64,000 bases of DNA from Hathewaya limosa (GTDB taxonomy: Bacteria > Bacillota > Clostridia > Clostridiales > Clostridiaceae). The notes beneath the pieces are model-generated. The model was not told where the DNA came from. It did not search any database and saw only the letters and a program-made list of their open reading frames with translations. The position numbers and the translations under genes are program-made. Numbering within the stretch: position 1 is the first letter of the stretch; every line of letters starts with the position of its first letter. Positions 9,910 through 19,734 of this stretch are shown here, piece after piece. The stretch lies in contig NZ_JAUSWN010000002.1 in the NCBI RefSeq assembly GCF_030815255.1, positions 62,001 to 126,000 of the forward strand. The letters run 5' to 3'.

Positions 9910-11241
9910 CTAATTATTAATTTTGAGCCTCTTTTCTACTATGTATAAAATCGCAACTAATATTAAAGATAAATAATCAGAAATAGGTTGAGCCCAGAAA
10001 ATACCTTCCGCTCTTAAAAACTTTGATAAAATATATGATAATGGAATTAAAAAAGCATACCACCTAGCAATTGATAATATATTTGCAAAAATATCGTTTT
10101 TAGTAGCTTGATAATAACTTGACATAATAACTACTATTCCCAATACTGGTAAAGAACTTAAATATATTATTAACCTTTTACTGGCTATCTTAACCACCTG
10201 AGGATTATTGTTAAAAACCAAAACTAATTGTTTATTAAATATACATACCAATATAAATCCTAGTATTCCAAGGACTAAATTCACAATTATAGTTAACTTT
10301 AATGTTTGTTTAGTTCTGTCAAACTCACCAGCTCCATAATTATACCCAACTATAGGTTGTATTCCTTGTGCAATTCCTAAAAGTATCTGAATAAAAATCA
10401 CAGAAATATATGCAACAATAGCAAAAATAGATACATCAATAATTGTCCCATATTTTAATAAAAGTTTATCTTGAATTAAATACATAATTCCTAATGAAGT
10501 TTGAGTAAAAAAAGAAACAACTCCTGATGTCATTATTGATTTTAATGTATTATGATTTATCCTTAAATAAGAAAAATTTATTTTTATATTTGCTCTATCA
10601 CTAAAGAAATAATATAAAAGATAACTAGCTGATAGGCTTATCCCTATAACTGTTGCTGTTGCTGCTCCTCTTATACCCATATTTAATTTCATAACAAAAA
10701 GCCAGTCTAAAAATATATTTATTAAGGCACCTGCAACCAATACCCCCATAGACAATTTAGGATTTCCATCCGCTCTAACAATAGGATTTAATCCTGATGA
10801 TAAAATATGAAATGTAGTAAACAAAAACATTATTGTAGTATATTCTTTAGTTAGTTTAAGAACATCCCCCTCTGCACCAAAGAACCTCATCAAAGGTTCC
10901 AAAAATATAAGTCCTACTATAGTAATTACAATCCCTATAATTATCATTAAAAATATAGAAGTTCCTAACACCTTCTTAGCCTCTTCTTTTTTGTCCTCAC
11001 CTAATTTAATAGAAATTACAGTAGCCGCTCCTATACCTAATAATAATCCAATTCCAATATTGAAACATATGGCTGGATAATCTATATTTACACTAGCCAA
11101 GCCCACCGCTCCTACTCCATTACCAATAAAAACACCATCAACAATTACATATAAAGAATTAACTAAAACACCTATAATGGATGGTATTATATACCTAAAA
11201 AATAATTTCCTGATGTCATCTCTCAATAATGTATTCTCCAT
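9910..11241 (-). CDS. MATE-family efflux transporter
   Basis: Multidrug and toxin extrusion type transporter of 443 residues with about twelve membrane segments, probably driving export by a sodium or proton gradient. The N-terminal MATE pattern (IIGVLVNSLYVIVDGVFIG) and the second-half counterpart (GIAQGIQPIVGYNYGAGEF) are both clear. It is divergent from the membrane-protein gene at 11371 and sits 32 bases upstream of the SNF2 helicase gene on the same strand. Two further MATE genes occur at 37.7-40.5 kb. The substrate cannot be told from sequence. Confidence 0.9.
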   Translation of the reverse strand: MENTLLRDDIRKLFFRYIIPSIIGVLVNSLYVIVDGVFIGNGVGAVGLASVNIDYPAICFNIGIGLLLGIGAATVISIKLGEDKKEEAKKVLGTSIFLMIIIGIVITIVGLIFLEPLMRFFGAEGDVLKLTKEYTTIMFLFTTFHILSSGLNPIVRADGNPKLSMGVLVAGALINIFLDWLFVMKLNMGIRGAATATVIGISLSASYLLYYFFSDRANIKINFSYLRINHNTLKSIMTSGVVSFFTQTSLGIMYLIQDKLLLKYGTIIDVSIFAIVAYISVIFIQILLGIAQGIQPIVGYNYGAGEFDRTKQTLKLTIIVNLVLGILGFILVCIFNKQLVLVFNNNPQVVKIASKRLIIYLSSLPVLGIVVIMSSYYQATKNDIFANILSIARWYAFLIPLSYILSKFLRAEGIFWAQPISDYLSLILVAILYIVEKRLKINN

Positions 11242-11370
11242 CTTTATCCTCCGTATTTATTAAATTTTAATATATCAACATATTAATTTAAAAATTGAAT
11301 TATAATCAAACTTTTAAACATAATATTTATTATATATGATGTTTAAGTTAACTAAAAGGGAGGTGTTTTT

Positions 11371-11952
11371 TTGAAAGATATTAAAAACAGTAATTTTTCC
11401 TTTGAAAATATATTTGAAAACTTCCTATTCATATTAGGTATAATTCTTTTTGTATATTACATCATATTTTTTAATTCGCAAAAATTATTTTCCACAATCC
11501 TTACACTCTTAACAGTTCTAACTGCAAATCAAGTATTAAAACGTTCTAAAGTTAAAATAAACAATTTGTTGTATTTTTTTTGCGATTTATTTATTTTTTG
11601 TTCTATGTATTTAGGTCAAATTGGTGGATTTTATAGTCGTTTTTATTGGTGGGATATATTATTACATTCAATGTCAGGCCTAGTACTAGCTGAATTAGGT
11701 TTTCAAATTCTCTTATCCTTGAATTCTCAATATATAAATAAATCTTTAAACCCATATTTAAAAATACTTTTTGCATTTTTCTTTGCCGTAGCCTGTGCTG
11801 GCATGTGGGAAATATTTGAATTTTCCGGTGACCAACTTCTAGGTTTAAATTCTCAACTTAATAGTCTTTGGGATACTATGTGTGATATTATTGCGGGTAC
11901 TATTGGGGCCTTATTAGATTGCTCAATTCACTTCTTAAATATAAAAAAATAA
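11371..11952 (+). CDS. integral membrane protein, DUF2238/YjdF-like
   Basis: A 193-residue polytopic membrane protein with about five membrane segments. The start is TTG with a GGGAGGTG site eight bases upstream. The stretch YWWDILLHSMSG, the later GMWEIFEFSGDQ and WDTMCDIIAGTIGA resemble the conserved acidic/histidine motifs of the DUF2238 (YjdF-like) membrane family, whose function is unknown. It is a single-gene unit, divergent from the MATE gene and closed by a strong hairpin terminator. Confidence 0.7.
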   Translation: MKDIKNSNFSFENIFENFLFILGIILFVYYIIFFNSQKLFSTILTLLTVLTANQVLKRSKVKINNLLYFFCDLFIFCSMYLGQIGGFYSRFYWWDILLHSMSGLVLAELGFQILLSLNSQYINKSLNPYLKILFAFFFAVACAGMWEIFEFSGDQLLGLNSQLNSLWDTMCDIIAGTIGALLDCSIHFLNIKK

Positions 11953-11957
11953 TACTT

Positions 11958-11997
11958 AAAATAGCGAATATAACTTTAAAACTATATCCGCTATTTT
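11958..11997 (+). terminator. intrinsic terminator
   Basis: AAAATAGCG ... CGCTATTTT stem (longer with wobble pairs) just after the membrane-protein stop codon. Confidence 0.8.
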
Positions 11998-12000
11998 AAT

Positions 12001-12420
12001 TTAAATTTTCTCATTTCCAATTAGTATAATTTTTAACAATTAGTATTTTAATTATATAGTATAAGGTAATTTAATTTATGAATATTTATTCAAGTTTATT
12101 GCATAAATATCTTGATTTTTTTTTAAAAAGTATTAAAATAGTATTAACATATTAATACTATTTGCATATTAATTCATTGCACTCTGTTTTTTACAAAATT
12201 CGTACTAATTCTTAGAAATAATTAATTATTATTTGTTAATCGACATCTCTTATAAGATCTACTGTATTTTTTAGAGTTTGTTTAATTGATTTAATAACAT
12301 TATTAGTTATATAATTAAATTAATTATAATTTTTGTATATTTTTAGTGTTTATTAATGTTTTATTATTATGTTTTGTATTTTTATTAACAAAGTACTAGC
12401 TCATATTAGGAGGAAAAAAC
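12001..12420 (+). promoter_or_regulatory. 420-bp non-coding leader region with a palindrome
   Basis: No gene is visible in this AT-rich stretch before the YjiH-like gene. It contains a near-perfect palindrome at 12136-12163 (arms AAATAGTATTAA / TTAATACTATTT with a four-base centre), and a further GTATTAA copy lies at 12130. The repeats suggest an operator, but no regulator can be named. A GGAGG site precedes the next start. Confidence 0.4.
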
Positions 12421-13779
12421 ATGTTAGATATACCCAAGAAAAAATATACCGCTATTGAAATCCTAAAATTTTTAATTCCTTCGCTTATAGGAGTATTATT
12501 TTTTATGATACCTATGAAATTAGGTGGAAAACTTACTATTCCTGTAGCCTTTTTATCAAATTATTTACTAAACTTAATTTCTACTTACCTACCACTTATA
12601 ATGACTGTTATTATCTGTATTTCTCTTATAGGTAGTGTAATATCAAAATTATTTAAACCTAACTTTATAGTAAATAACTCTTTTTTAAATAAATTACTTA
12701 ATGTAACACCTGTTTGGTTTACCATGAGAATCCTAGGTTCAGCTTTTGCTGTTTGTACCTTCTTTAAAGTTGGTCCTCAATGGATTTCTTCAAATGATAC
12801 TGGTGGCTTACTATTATTTGATTTACTTCCAATACTATTTTGTGTTTTCTTATTTGCAGGTATGTTCTTACCTTTACTTTTAAATTTTGGCCTTTTAGAA
12901 TTTTTCGGTGCTTTATTAACTAAAGTTATGCGTCCAATATTTACCTTACCTGGACGTTCTTCCGTAGATTGTATTGCCTCTTGGCTTGGTGATGGTACAA
13001 TTGGCGTTCTATTAACTAGTAAACAATATGAGGATGGTTATTATTCAAAACGTGAGGCTGCTGTTATTGGAACTACTTTTTCTTTTGTATCAATAACATT
13101 TAGTTTAGTTGTTCTATCTCAAGTAAAATTAGCCCATATGTTTGTACCTTTTTATTTAACTATATTATTTGCTGGTATTTTTGCTGCTATAATAATGCCT
13201 CGTATACCGCCATTATCTAAAAAAGCTGATACTTTTCACCTAAATAAAACTCAACAAGTAAAAGAAGCTATTCCAGAAGGACATACTGCTTTTAGCTGGG
13301 GGGTAGACCAAGCTGTAGAAAGAGCATCAAAGAATACTAGTCTTGTGAAAATATTACAAGAAGGAATTGAAAATGTTTTAGATATGTGGATAGGTGTAGC
13401 CCCTGTAGTTATGACTATAGGTTCAATAGCATTAATCTTAGCTCAATATACACCTATATTCCGTTGGCTTGGTATACCATTTATACCATTATTAAAACTT
13501 TTACAAATTCCAGAAGCTGCTCATGCTTCTCAAACATTAGTAGTTGGTTTTGCCGATATGTTTTTACCAACTGTTATAGGAAGTACGATAAATAGTGAGT
13601 TAACTCGTTTTGTAATTGCATGTGTTTCAGTAACTCAATTAATATACATGTCCGAAGTTGGTGGTTTATTAATCGGTTCAGAAATTCCTGTATCTATGAA
13701 AGATCTTATAATAATCTTCTTAGAACGTACCTTAATAACTTTACCAATAATATCTTTAATTGCCCATTTTTTATTTTAA
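12421..13779 (+). CDS. YjiH-like nucleoside-recognition (Gate) domain membrane protein
   Basis: A 452-residue polytopic membrane protein of the YjiH/Gate-domain family. It has roughly ten hydrophobic segments. The conserved stretch SVDCIASWLGDGTIGVLLTS and the later VVGFADMFLPTVIGS are typical of Gate-domain proteins related to nucleoside-transport and spore-maturation membrane proteins. The transported solute is unknown. The gene is monocistronic, with a strong AGGAGG site, a long upstream region and a perfect terminator downstream. Confidence 0.82.
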   Translation: MLDIPKKKYTAIEILKFLIPSLIGVLFFMIPMKLGGKLTIPVAFLSNYLLNLISTYLPLIMTVIICISLIGSVISKLFKPNFIVNNSFLNKLLNVTPVWFTMRILGSAFAVCTFFKVGPQWISSNDTGGLLLFDLLPILFCVFLFAGMFLPLLLNFGLLEFFGALLTKVMRPIFTLPGRSSVDCIASWLGDGTIGVLLTSKQYEDGYYSKREAAVIGTTFSFVSITFSLVVLSQVKLAHMFVPFYLTILFAGIFAAIIMPRIPPLSKKADTFHLNKTQQVKEAIPEGHTAFSWGVDQAVERASKNTSLVKILQEGIENVLDMWIGVAPVVMTIGSIALILAQYTPIFRWLGIPFIPLLKLLQIPEAAHASQTLVVGFADMFLPTVIGSTINSELTRFVIACVSVTQLIYMSEVGGLLIGSEIPVSMKDLIIIFLERTLITLPIISLIAHFLF

Positions 13780-13789
13780 TAATTTACGT

Positions 13790-13816
13790 GATGCAGAATG
13801 ATTTTAATTCTGCATC
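13790..13816 (+). terminator. intrinsic terminator
   Basis: A perfect ten-base stem GATGCAGAAT / ATTCTGCATC with a seven-base loop and a T run, 11 bases after the YjiH-like gene. Confidence 0.9.
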
Positions 13817-13930
13817 TTTTTTATTAGATAATTTTCATAATAATATGGTCTAAGCCCTTAAAATATGTTATAATTATTAAAAATTACTTTGATAATCAAA
13901 CTATTTTTTTAGTAAAGAGAGGTAATAAAA

Positions 13931-15004
13931 TTGAATTTAAAACCATTAAAATTAGGAAGCTTAGAAGCAAAATTACCAATCATTCAAGGCGGAATGGGAA
14001 TAGGGGTTTCCTTAAGCAACTTAGCTTCATCTGTAGCTCTAAACGGAGGCTTTGGTGTAATCTCCGCCGCACAAATAGGATTTAAAGAAATAGATTTTAG
14101 AAAAAATATACTAAATGCAAACCTAAGAGCATTAAAATATCATATAAAAACAGCTCTAAAAAAAGCCTGCGGTAAAGGAATTATTGGAGTAAATATAATG
14201 TGTGCTGCAAAAAATTATGATGAATTAGTCAAAACCTCAATAGAGTCAGGGGCACAAGCTATAATATCAGGAGCAGGATTACCTATAACCTTACCCAAGT
14301 TATGCCAAAACTCTCCCGTAAAAATTATACCTATTGTATCTTCTGAAAAAGCCACTTCTGTTTTACTTAGGATGTGGGATAAGCACTATAATAGAACTGC
14401 AGATGCAATAATTGTAGAGGGTCCTAAGGCTGGTGGACATCTAGGATTTAAAGAAGATGAATTAGCGAATAGCATGTTAACATTTGAACATGAGATAAAA
14501 AAAATACTAAAAACCATAACTATATTCAAGAAAAAGTATAATCAAGATATACCTCTTATTGTTGCTGGTGGAATATATGATGGTAAAGATATTTATAAAG
14601 CTATTAATCTCGGTGCTTCAGGTGTGCAATTAGGTACTAGATTTGTTACCACTGAGGAATGTGATGCCCATATAAATTTTAAACAAGCTTATATTAGCTG
14701 TAATAAGGAAGATATACAGATTATAAAAAGCCCTGTTGGTATGCCAGGACGAGCTATTGCTAATAACTTTATAAATAATATATCTAAGCAAAACAAAAAA
14801 ATAACTTCATGTTACTCTTGTCTTAATCATTGTGATCCTAATACCATACCTTACTGTATTACAGAAGCATTAATAAATGCAGTAAACGGTGATATAGATA
14901 ATGGACTTATATTCTGTGGAAGTAATGCTTATAAAACCAATAAAATTATCACTGTAAAAGAATTATTAACAGAACTGATTAATGAAGTTGCTATTATTAA
15001 TTAA
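13931..15004 (+). CDS. FMN-dependent nitronate monooxygenase/FabK-like enzyme
   Basis: A TIM-barrel flavoenzyme of 357 residues in the nitronate monooxygenase (2-nitropropane dioxygenase) / enoyl-ACP reductase II superfamily. The start is TTG with an AGAGAGG site. The FMN-binding signatures are present: PIIQGGMGIGVS at the N-terminus, EGPKAGGHLG near residue 165, GGIYDG and GASGVQLGTRF near 220-240. Unlike short family members it carries a C-terminal cysteine cluster CYSCLNHC ... CITEAL, seen in a clostridial subgroup and possibly metal-binding. The physiological substrate is uncertain: nitronate detoxification or enoyl reduction are both possible. Confidence 0.85.
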   Translation: MNLKPLKLGSLEAKLPIIQGGMGIGVSLSNLASSVALNGGFGVISAAQIGFKEIDFRKNILNANLRALKYHIKTALKKACGKGIIGVNIMCAAKNYDELVKTSIESGAQAIISGAGLPITLPKLCQNSPVKIIPIVSSEKATSVLLRMWDKHYNRTADAIIVEGPKAGGHLGFKEDELANSMLTFEHEIKKILKTITIFKKKYNQDIPLIVAGGIYDGKDIYKAINLGASGVQLGTRFVTTEECDAHINFKQAYISCNKEDIQIIKSPVGMPGRAIANNFINNISKQNKKITSCYSCLNHCDPNTIPYCITEALINAVNGDIDNGLIFCGSNAYKTNKIITVKELLTELINEVAIIN

Positions 15005-15036
15005 CTGTTTCTTAATAACTTATTTTTAGTAATAAA

Positions 15037-15091
15037 AATAGTATACTTTTACTTACCCCCTAAAGAATAAATCAAGTAAAAGTATACTATT
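15037..15091. terminator. bidirectional terminator with 18-bp perfect arms
   Basis: The arms at 15037-15054 and 15074-15091 are perfectly complementary over 18 bases with a 19-base loop. It lies between convergent genes and has a T run on the minus strand side. Confidence 0.85.
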
Positions 15092-15108
15092 AATTAATAT
15101 CCTAAAAC

Positions 15109-15972
15109 CTATTTTAAATTATTTACTGATTCTTCTAGATCTATTAGTTTTGTTATATCTCCGACTAAAGATTTCTGAGCATTTGTTAATTTATCATAAT
15201 CTTTTCTTGCCTTTGATATGTCATCCTTGTCTGATATCTTTATATTTTCTTTTGATGGAAGTGATTTAATTTCATTAAACACTTTTTCTGCCACTTCAAA
15301 ATCATTTTCAACAGAATTTTTTGCCTCTTTATATGCCTTAATAACATCTTGTGATTGCTTTAACTTACTATAATTAGTAACTAAAGCTTGTACTTCTTTT
15401 GATAATGCATTAAAGTTTTCTGTTGCCTTATTAACAACCTCTTCATCTTTTAATTCAGTATAACATGGACTTGGTAAGTTATTAATTTCTTGTATAACTT
15501 TCGCGGCAGAATCATTATAAATTTTTTGTTGGAAGTTATCTACTGCAGAACTCCAAGATGAAATGTAGGCCTTATTTCCTTCATAGGTTGCAAATGATTT
15601 TACAAGTCCTCTAGCTTTGTTAACTTCTTCTTGTGTTAATGATTTTTTTAAAGTGATTTTTCCTTTTTCTTGTGTATATAATATATTATAGAATTTTTGA
15701 AATAACTTTTGTTGAGCTACATCTACTTGTTTTGAAAATTCACCAACTGCAAACTGTAATTCTTCATGATTTGTCATCTCTTTTATTGCTAATCTAGCTT
15801 TATTTATATACTCTTGAGTACATTCATTTTTGGCTTTTTGCATTGCCTTAAATCCATTATTATATATAGTATCTGAATTACCTTGAGCCCAAACTGGTGT
15901 AACCCCAATACCTGTAAACATTGTAATTCCTGCTAATATTCCACCTGTAACCTTAACATTTTTTTTATTCAT
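15109..15972 (-). CDS. secreted helical-repeat protein, function unknown
   Basis: A 287-residue exported protein. A signal peptide spans about residues 1-29 (cleavage after PVWA). The mature part is almost entirely alpha-helical and seems to hold three to four diverged repeats of about 70 residues, each with an 'INKARLAIKEM'-like or 'VNKARGLVKSF'-like helix. This resembles the coiled helical bundles of S-layer-associated proteins. It lies 43 bases downstream of the C69 dipeptidase gene on the same strand and is probably co-transcribed, so it may be a cell-wall-bound partner of that enzyme. No enzymatic motif is visible. Confidence 0.65.
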   Translation of the reverse strand: MNKKNVKVTGGILAGITMFTGIGVTPVWAQGNSDTIYNNGFKAMQKAKNECTQEYINKARLAIKEMTNHEELQFAVGEFSKQVDVAQQKLFQKFYNILYTQEKGKITLKKSLTQEEVNKARGLVKSFATYEGNKAYISSWSSAVDNFQQKIYNDSAAKVIQEINNLPSPCYTELKDEEVVNKATENFNALSKEVQALVTNYSKLKQSQDVIKAYKEAKNSVENDFEVAEKVFNEIKSLPSKENIKISDKDDISKARKDYDKLTNAQKSLVGDITKLIDLEESVNNLK

Positions 15973-16015
15973 TTTAATTTTACCCCCTATATAGATAAAA
16001 CTCTTATTAATCTAA

Positions 16016-17515
16016 TTATAAATCTTTATTATGATTAACATTTGTCTTCTTAGTAGTTTCTTTAATTAATTTCTTATTTAAATCTTGAGTTTTTTCTATA
16101 CAATAGTTTGCAATTCTATCACAATACTTTGTCATATATTCTTCGGCAGCTTTTGGGTCTTTATTATAAAGTTCTGCTACATAATTATCTGTTTCATATA
16201 GCTTTTTAGTTATCATTTGTTCCTCTGCCCTTAATATAGGTTTTGTTATTCTACCTAAATAATCGTGATAATATGGTTTTGTTAAAACTCCAGTTCTTCT
16301 ATATGTCCAATATGCTGATTTATAATCTGGTGTATTCGTACCTATTTGATATGCCTTTGGTGTTTCTGTTATTCCTGAATAAAAAGGTACATACACACTT
16401 GTTTCTGGTACACCTAATGCTATCCAATGCACTCCTCCTACTCCCTTAGGTAGATTCGATCTACATTGAAGTATATGTGATTCCATTGTATGTTCTGCAT
16501 TAATTGTTCTATATTCATTTTTGTATTTTCCATAGCAATCATATTCTGTACCTTCATAATGGGCTCTTAATACCTTAGCTACATCCTCAACAGAAATTTT
16601 CTTATCAGGTTTCATAAACAATTTATAATCATTTCTTCCTATTTCTTGTTTAACAGATGGGCTTAAAATTTTCTGACCTAACCAAGTTCTTGGGTAGTTA
16701 TATTTGTAATCTTTTTTGCTATCAGTTCCATAAGCCTTTTTAAAGCTAAATTCTCCATCCTTCTTAGGATCATACAGACCTTTTTCTTCTGCAAACTTTA
16801 TTAGATTTTTTGATCCCATAAAGTTATTAGTATCCTCTAGGTTAACTTTATCTATAACCAATATGTTAGGAATAACAGCATAACAATCATCTGGAACCCT
16901 TTGGGCTACCCATTGATGCCCTGAACCTGTTTCTACATACCAAACCTCATTAGGATCTGAAATTATAACTCCATAGGCTTCAGTTGCCCCTTTTTCTTCA
17001 ACTATTTTACCTAGAAGTTTAACCCCTTCACGTGCTGTTTTAACTCTTGGTAGTATTATTGAATTAACAGAATCCTCATCTATTCCGTTTTCTACTAAAG
17101 GATCTGCCGCTTGTGCCTTATCATTTGCTGTTGCACTTTCAGTAGAACTTACTGCAACTTCATATTCATTAATTCCAGCTTCTTCAAAGTCTCCATCTGA
17201 TGTATCCCATTCTGGAGTAGCTGTATATTTAAAGCTCTCTTTTGGGAGTGGATATGTAAATCCATTCGCTTTTGATATATACATATCTCCTTCCTTATTA
17301 ACCTTGTGAGGATGTACTATAAATCTTTTAGTCCAAGCTGTGCTCATATCTTCATTACGTGCATTAATAGTTGATCCATCTACAGTTGCATTCTTTCCTG
17401 CTACTACAGTTGTACATGCTGATGCACTCATAATAGATGTTCCTACTAATAATCCTGTAGTTACAGTTGTCATACAAAGTAATTTTAGCATTTTTTTTCT
17501 TAACACATTTAACAA
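16016..17515 (-). CDS. secreted C69-family dipeptidase
   Basis: An N-terminal nucleophile peptidase of 499 residues (family C69/U34), expected to cleave dipeptides outside the cell. A signal peptide ends MSASA and is followed at once by the catalytic Cys34 in ACTTVVAGK, so removal of the leader exposes the nucleophile. Other family marks are DGSTINARNEDM and GGVHWIALG. Family members often lack a leader; a predicted leader cut directly before the catalytic cysteine is notable. It starts an apparent two-gene unit with the helical secreted protein. Confidence 0.88.
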   Translation of the reverse strand: MLNVLRKKMLKLLCMTTVTTGLLVGTSIMSASACTTVVAGKNATVDGSTINARNEDMSTAWTKRFIVHPHKVNKEGDMYISKANGFTYPLPKESFKYTATPEWDTSDGDFEEAGINEYEVAVSSTESATANDKAQAADPLVENGIDEDSVNSIILPRVKTAREGVKLLGKIVEEKGATEAYGVIISDPNEVWYVETGSGHQWVAQRVPDDCYAVIPNILVIDKVNLEDTNNFMGSKNLIKFAEEKGLYDPKKDGEFSFKKAYGTDSKKDYKYNYPRTWLGQKILSPSVKQEIGRNDYKLFMKPDKKISVEDVAKVLRAHYEGTEYDCYGKYKNEYRTINAEHTMESHILQCRSNLPKGVGGVHWIALGVPETSVYVPFYSGITETPKAYQIGTNTPDYKSAYWTYRRTGVLTKPYYHDYLGRITKPILRAEEQMITKKLYETDNYVAELYNKDPKAAEEYMTKYCDRIANYCIEKTQDLNKKLIKETTKKTNVNHNKDL

Positions 17516-17545
17516 CTCCCCTCAAAATAAAAACATTGTTAATTA

Positions 17546-17918
17546 ATTATCTACATTATAATGCTTTAATTTAGATTTTTCTAGAATTTTTTCTTTTTTT
17601 CTAATATTTATTTTTTTCTCTCATACTTTTTATTTTTAATATTACTTAAAAATAAATATTAAATAAAAATTAGAAATGTATATATTATCTTTATAGAATT
17701 TTACATTTTTATTTTAATTTTTTTTATATTTATATATAGTTTTGTTTTGTCGGGGTCAAACTATATAGTTATTTTTTTTAATTTTTTTATTAATTTAACA
17801 TTTTTATATTATTATTTTTAATCATACTATTTTTTTCTATGTATTAAAGTAAATTTTTTATTGATTTATATTTTTATTTCATTTAGAATAATAAAATCAC
17901 TAATAAATTTCTAAGTAT
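17546..17918. other. AT-rich intergenic region, no gene seen
   Basis: About 370 bases between the divergent dipeptidase and brnQ genes, with very few G or C residues and no ORF or hairpin of note. It must carry the dipeptidase promoter (an ATTATA on the + strand near 17558 is a possible -10 box for the minus strand). Confidence 0.4.
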
Positions 17919-17947
17919 TTGACATTTTTTTTAATATCTTTTATAGA
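17919..17947 (+). promoter_or_regulatory. brnQ promoter
   Basis: TTGACA (17919-17924), a 17-base spacer and TATAGA (17942-17947), ending 31 bases before the brnQ start codon. Confidence 0.65.
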
Positions 17948-17978
17948 TATGATCATACTATAAGAAAAGGAGAACATT

Positions 17979-19286
17979 ATGAAAAAATCTTTAAAATTTT
18001 CTGAGATACTTTCTATTGGATTATTGTTATTTGCCATTTTTTTCGGTGCTGGAAATATGATTTTTCCTCCATTACTTGGTCAATTAGCCGGAACTAATAT
18101 GTGGACTGCAATAATCGGTTTTATAATAGCTGATGTAGGTCTTTCATTAATAACAATTTTAGCAATAGCATTAAATGGTGAAAGCTTTCATGAAATAAGT
18201 ACTAAAGTTTCTACAAAATTTGCTTCTATATTTGGAATTATAGTTTATCTTGCAATAGGCCCTCTTTGTGTTATACCTCGAACTGGTGCTGTTTCTTATG
18301 AAATGAGCTTATTACCTTTAGTCCCTCAAGGTATGAATTCTTGGATATTCGGTATTATATTTACAGCAATATTTTTTATAATTACATATTTTTTGGCTTT
18401 GAATCCATCTAAATTAGTTGATCGTATTGGCAAAATAATAACTCCATTATTATTATTAATGATAGGTTTTATAGCCATTAAGGCCATATTATCTCCTATT
18501 GGTTCATTTGGTGCTCCTGTTGGAGACTATAATACAATACCATTTTTTAAAGGATTTGTAGAAGGTTACCAGACTCTAGATGTTGTTGGTGCCTTAGTTA
18601 TTTCAATCGTAGTTATTAATGCAGTTAAACAATATGATATTACATCTCCAAAAGATATAGCAAAAAATACAATAATAAGTGGTATAATCGCTTCTATTGC
18701 ATTAATGCTAGTTTATTTTTCTTTAGGTTATATTGGCGCTTCAAGTGTTTCTCTTGGTAGAATAAATGATGGTGGGCAACTTTTAGTTAAAGTTATGAGT
18801 TGTATGTTTGGAAAAAGTGGCATACTTTTATTAGGCTTAATTATAACCTTTGCTTGTTTAACCACTTCTATTGGCCTTGCTTCATCTTTTAGTGATTATT
18901 TTTCTAAACTTTATCCTAAATTAAATTATAAAAATATCTTAAGAATCGTATGTATCTTTAGTTTTATAATCGCTAACTTAGGTTTAAATACGATTTTAAA
19001 GTTTTCACAACCATTATTAATGATATTATATCCCGTAACCATAGTATTAATATTTGTATCATTCTTTGATAAATTTATTAAATCAAACTGTAATGTTTAT
19101 ATAGGATCTATAACTGCAGCCTTACTAATTAGTGTTATTCAGGTATTAGATACTTTAGGTTTATCCTTAGGGCTAATTACCAACATAATTAAGATGATCC
19201 CACTTTACTCTTTTGGTATTGGTTGGATTATACCTAGTATAATAGGTGGATTCATAGGCTTCTTTATACCAAGCATAAAGAAATAA
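17979..19286 (+). CDS. brnQ: branched-chain amino acid carrier BrnQ
   Basis: A sodium-coupled importer of leucine, isoleucine and valine, 435 residues with about twelve membrane segments. The N-terminal family pattern FAIFFGAGNMIFPPLLGQ and the stretch GPLCVIPRTGAVSYEM are diagnostic for the BrnQ (LIVCS) family. It is a single-gene unit: a consensus-like promoter upstream, an AAAGGAG site and a perfect 16-base-pair terminator downstream. No T-box or other leader element is seen in front of it. Confidence 0.93.
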   Translation: MKKSLKFSEILSIGLLLFAIFFGAGNMIFPPLLGQLAGTNMWTAIIGFIIADVGLSLITILAIALNGESFHEISTKVSTKFASIFGIIVYLAIGPLCVIPRTGAVSYEMSLLPLVPQGMNSWIFGIIFTAIFFIITYFLALNPSKLVDRIGKIITPLLLLMIGFIAIKAILSPIGSFGAPVGDYNTIPFFKGFVEGYQTLDVVGALVISIVVINAVKQYDITSPKDIAKNTIISGIIASIALMLVYFSLGYIGASSVSLGRINDGGQLLVKVMSCMFGKSGILLLGLIITFACLTTSIGLASSFSDYFSKLYPKLNYKNILRIVCIFSFIIANLGLNTILKFSQPLLMILYPVTIVLIFVSFFDKFIKSNCNVYIGSITAALLISVIQVLDTLGLSLGLITNIIKMIPLYSFGIGWIIPSIIGGFIGFFIPSIKK

Positions 19287-19291
19287 ATAGA

Positions 19292-19337
19292 AAGCACTAT
19301 ATAGAATAAGTTTTTACTTACATTCTATATAGTGCTT
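19292..19337. terminator. bidirectional terminator
   Basis: A 16-base perfect stem (AAGCACTATATAGAAT and its complement) between the convergent brnQ and PH-domain genes. Confidence 0.9.
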
Positions 19338-19343
19338 ATATTT

Positions 19344-19715
19344 TTAAATATATTTAGCTAAAACACTTTGAACCTCATAAATATCTAAACTACTGTTAAA
19401 TTCCTTTGTAATAGGTTCTTCCATTCCCCTTACCCATATATTTAATTCAGCATCTAGGTCAAAATGCCCCACTGTTTCTACTGAAAATCTTTCTATGCTT
19501 CTATACGGTATAGATAAATATTCTATTTTTTTTGCAGTTACACCTTGTTTATCTATTAATATTAACCTTTTGTTTGTAAAAATCATTACATCTCTTATTA
19601 ACTTGTATGCTCTTTCAACAATTTCATTGTTGGCTAATATTCTAATATATTCTTGTTGTATGTCTTCACTAGATACTTCTGAGGCGTGCCCCATCAGTCC
19701 GCTAAATAAACCCAT
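19344..19715 (-). CDS. bacterial PH-domain protein
   Basis: A 123-residue protein of the bacterial pleckstrin-homology (bPH) type related to YvbH/YozO-like proteins. It starts MGLFSGLMGHASEVS and has alternating beta-strand patterns, including a conserved KRLILIDKQG strand-turn-strand and RGMEEPITKEF. The function of this family is unknown. It follows the adenosine deaminase gene by 19 bases with an AGGAGG site and is probably in the same operon, although no functional link is evident. Confidence 0.8.
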   Translation of the reverse strand: MGLFSGLMGHASEVSSEDIQQEYIRILANNEIVERAYKLIRDVMIFTNKRLILIDKQGVTAKKIEYLSIPYRSIERFSVETVGHFDLDAELNIWVRGMEEPITKEFNSSLDIYEVQSVLAKYI

Positions 19716-19734
19716 TTTTCTCCTCCTATAGAAT

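Noticed and set aside
12001..12420. Riboswitch before the YjiH-like gene
   Set aside because: No conserved riboswitch core or terminator/antiterminator arrangement is visible; only a palindrome.
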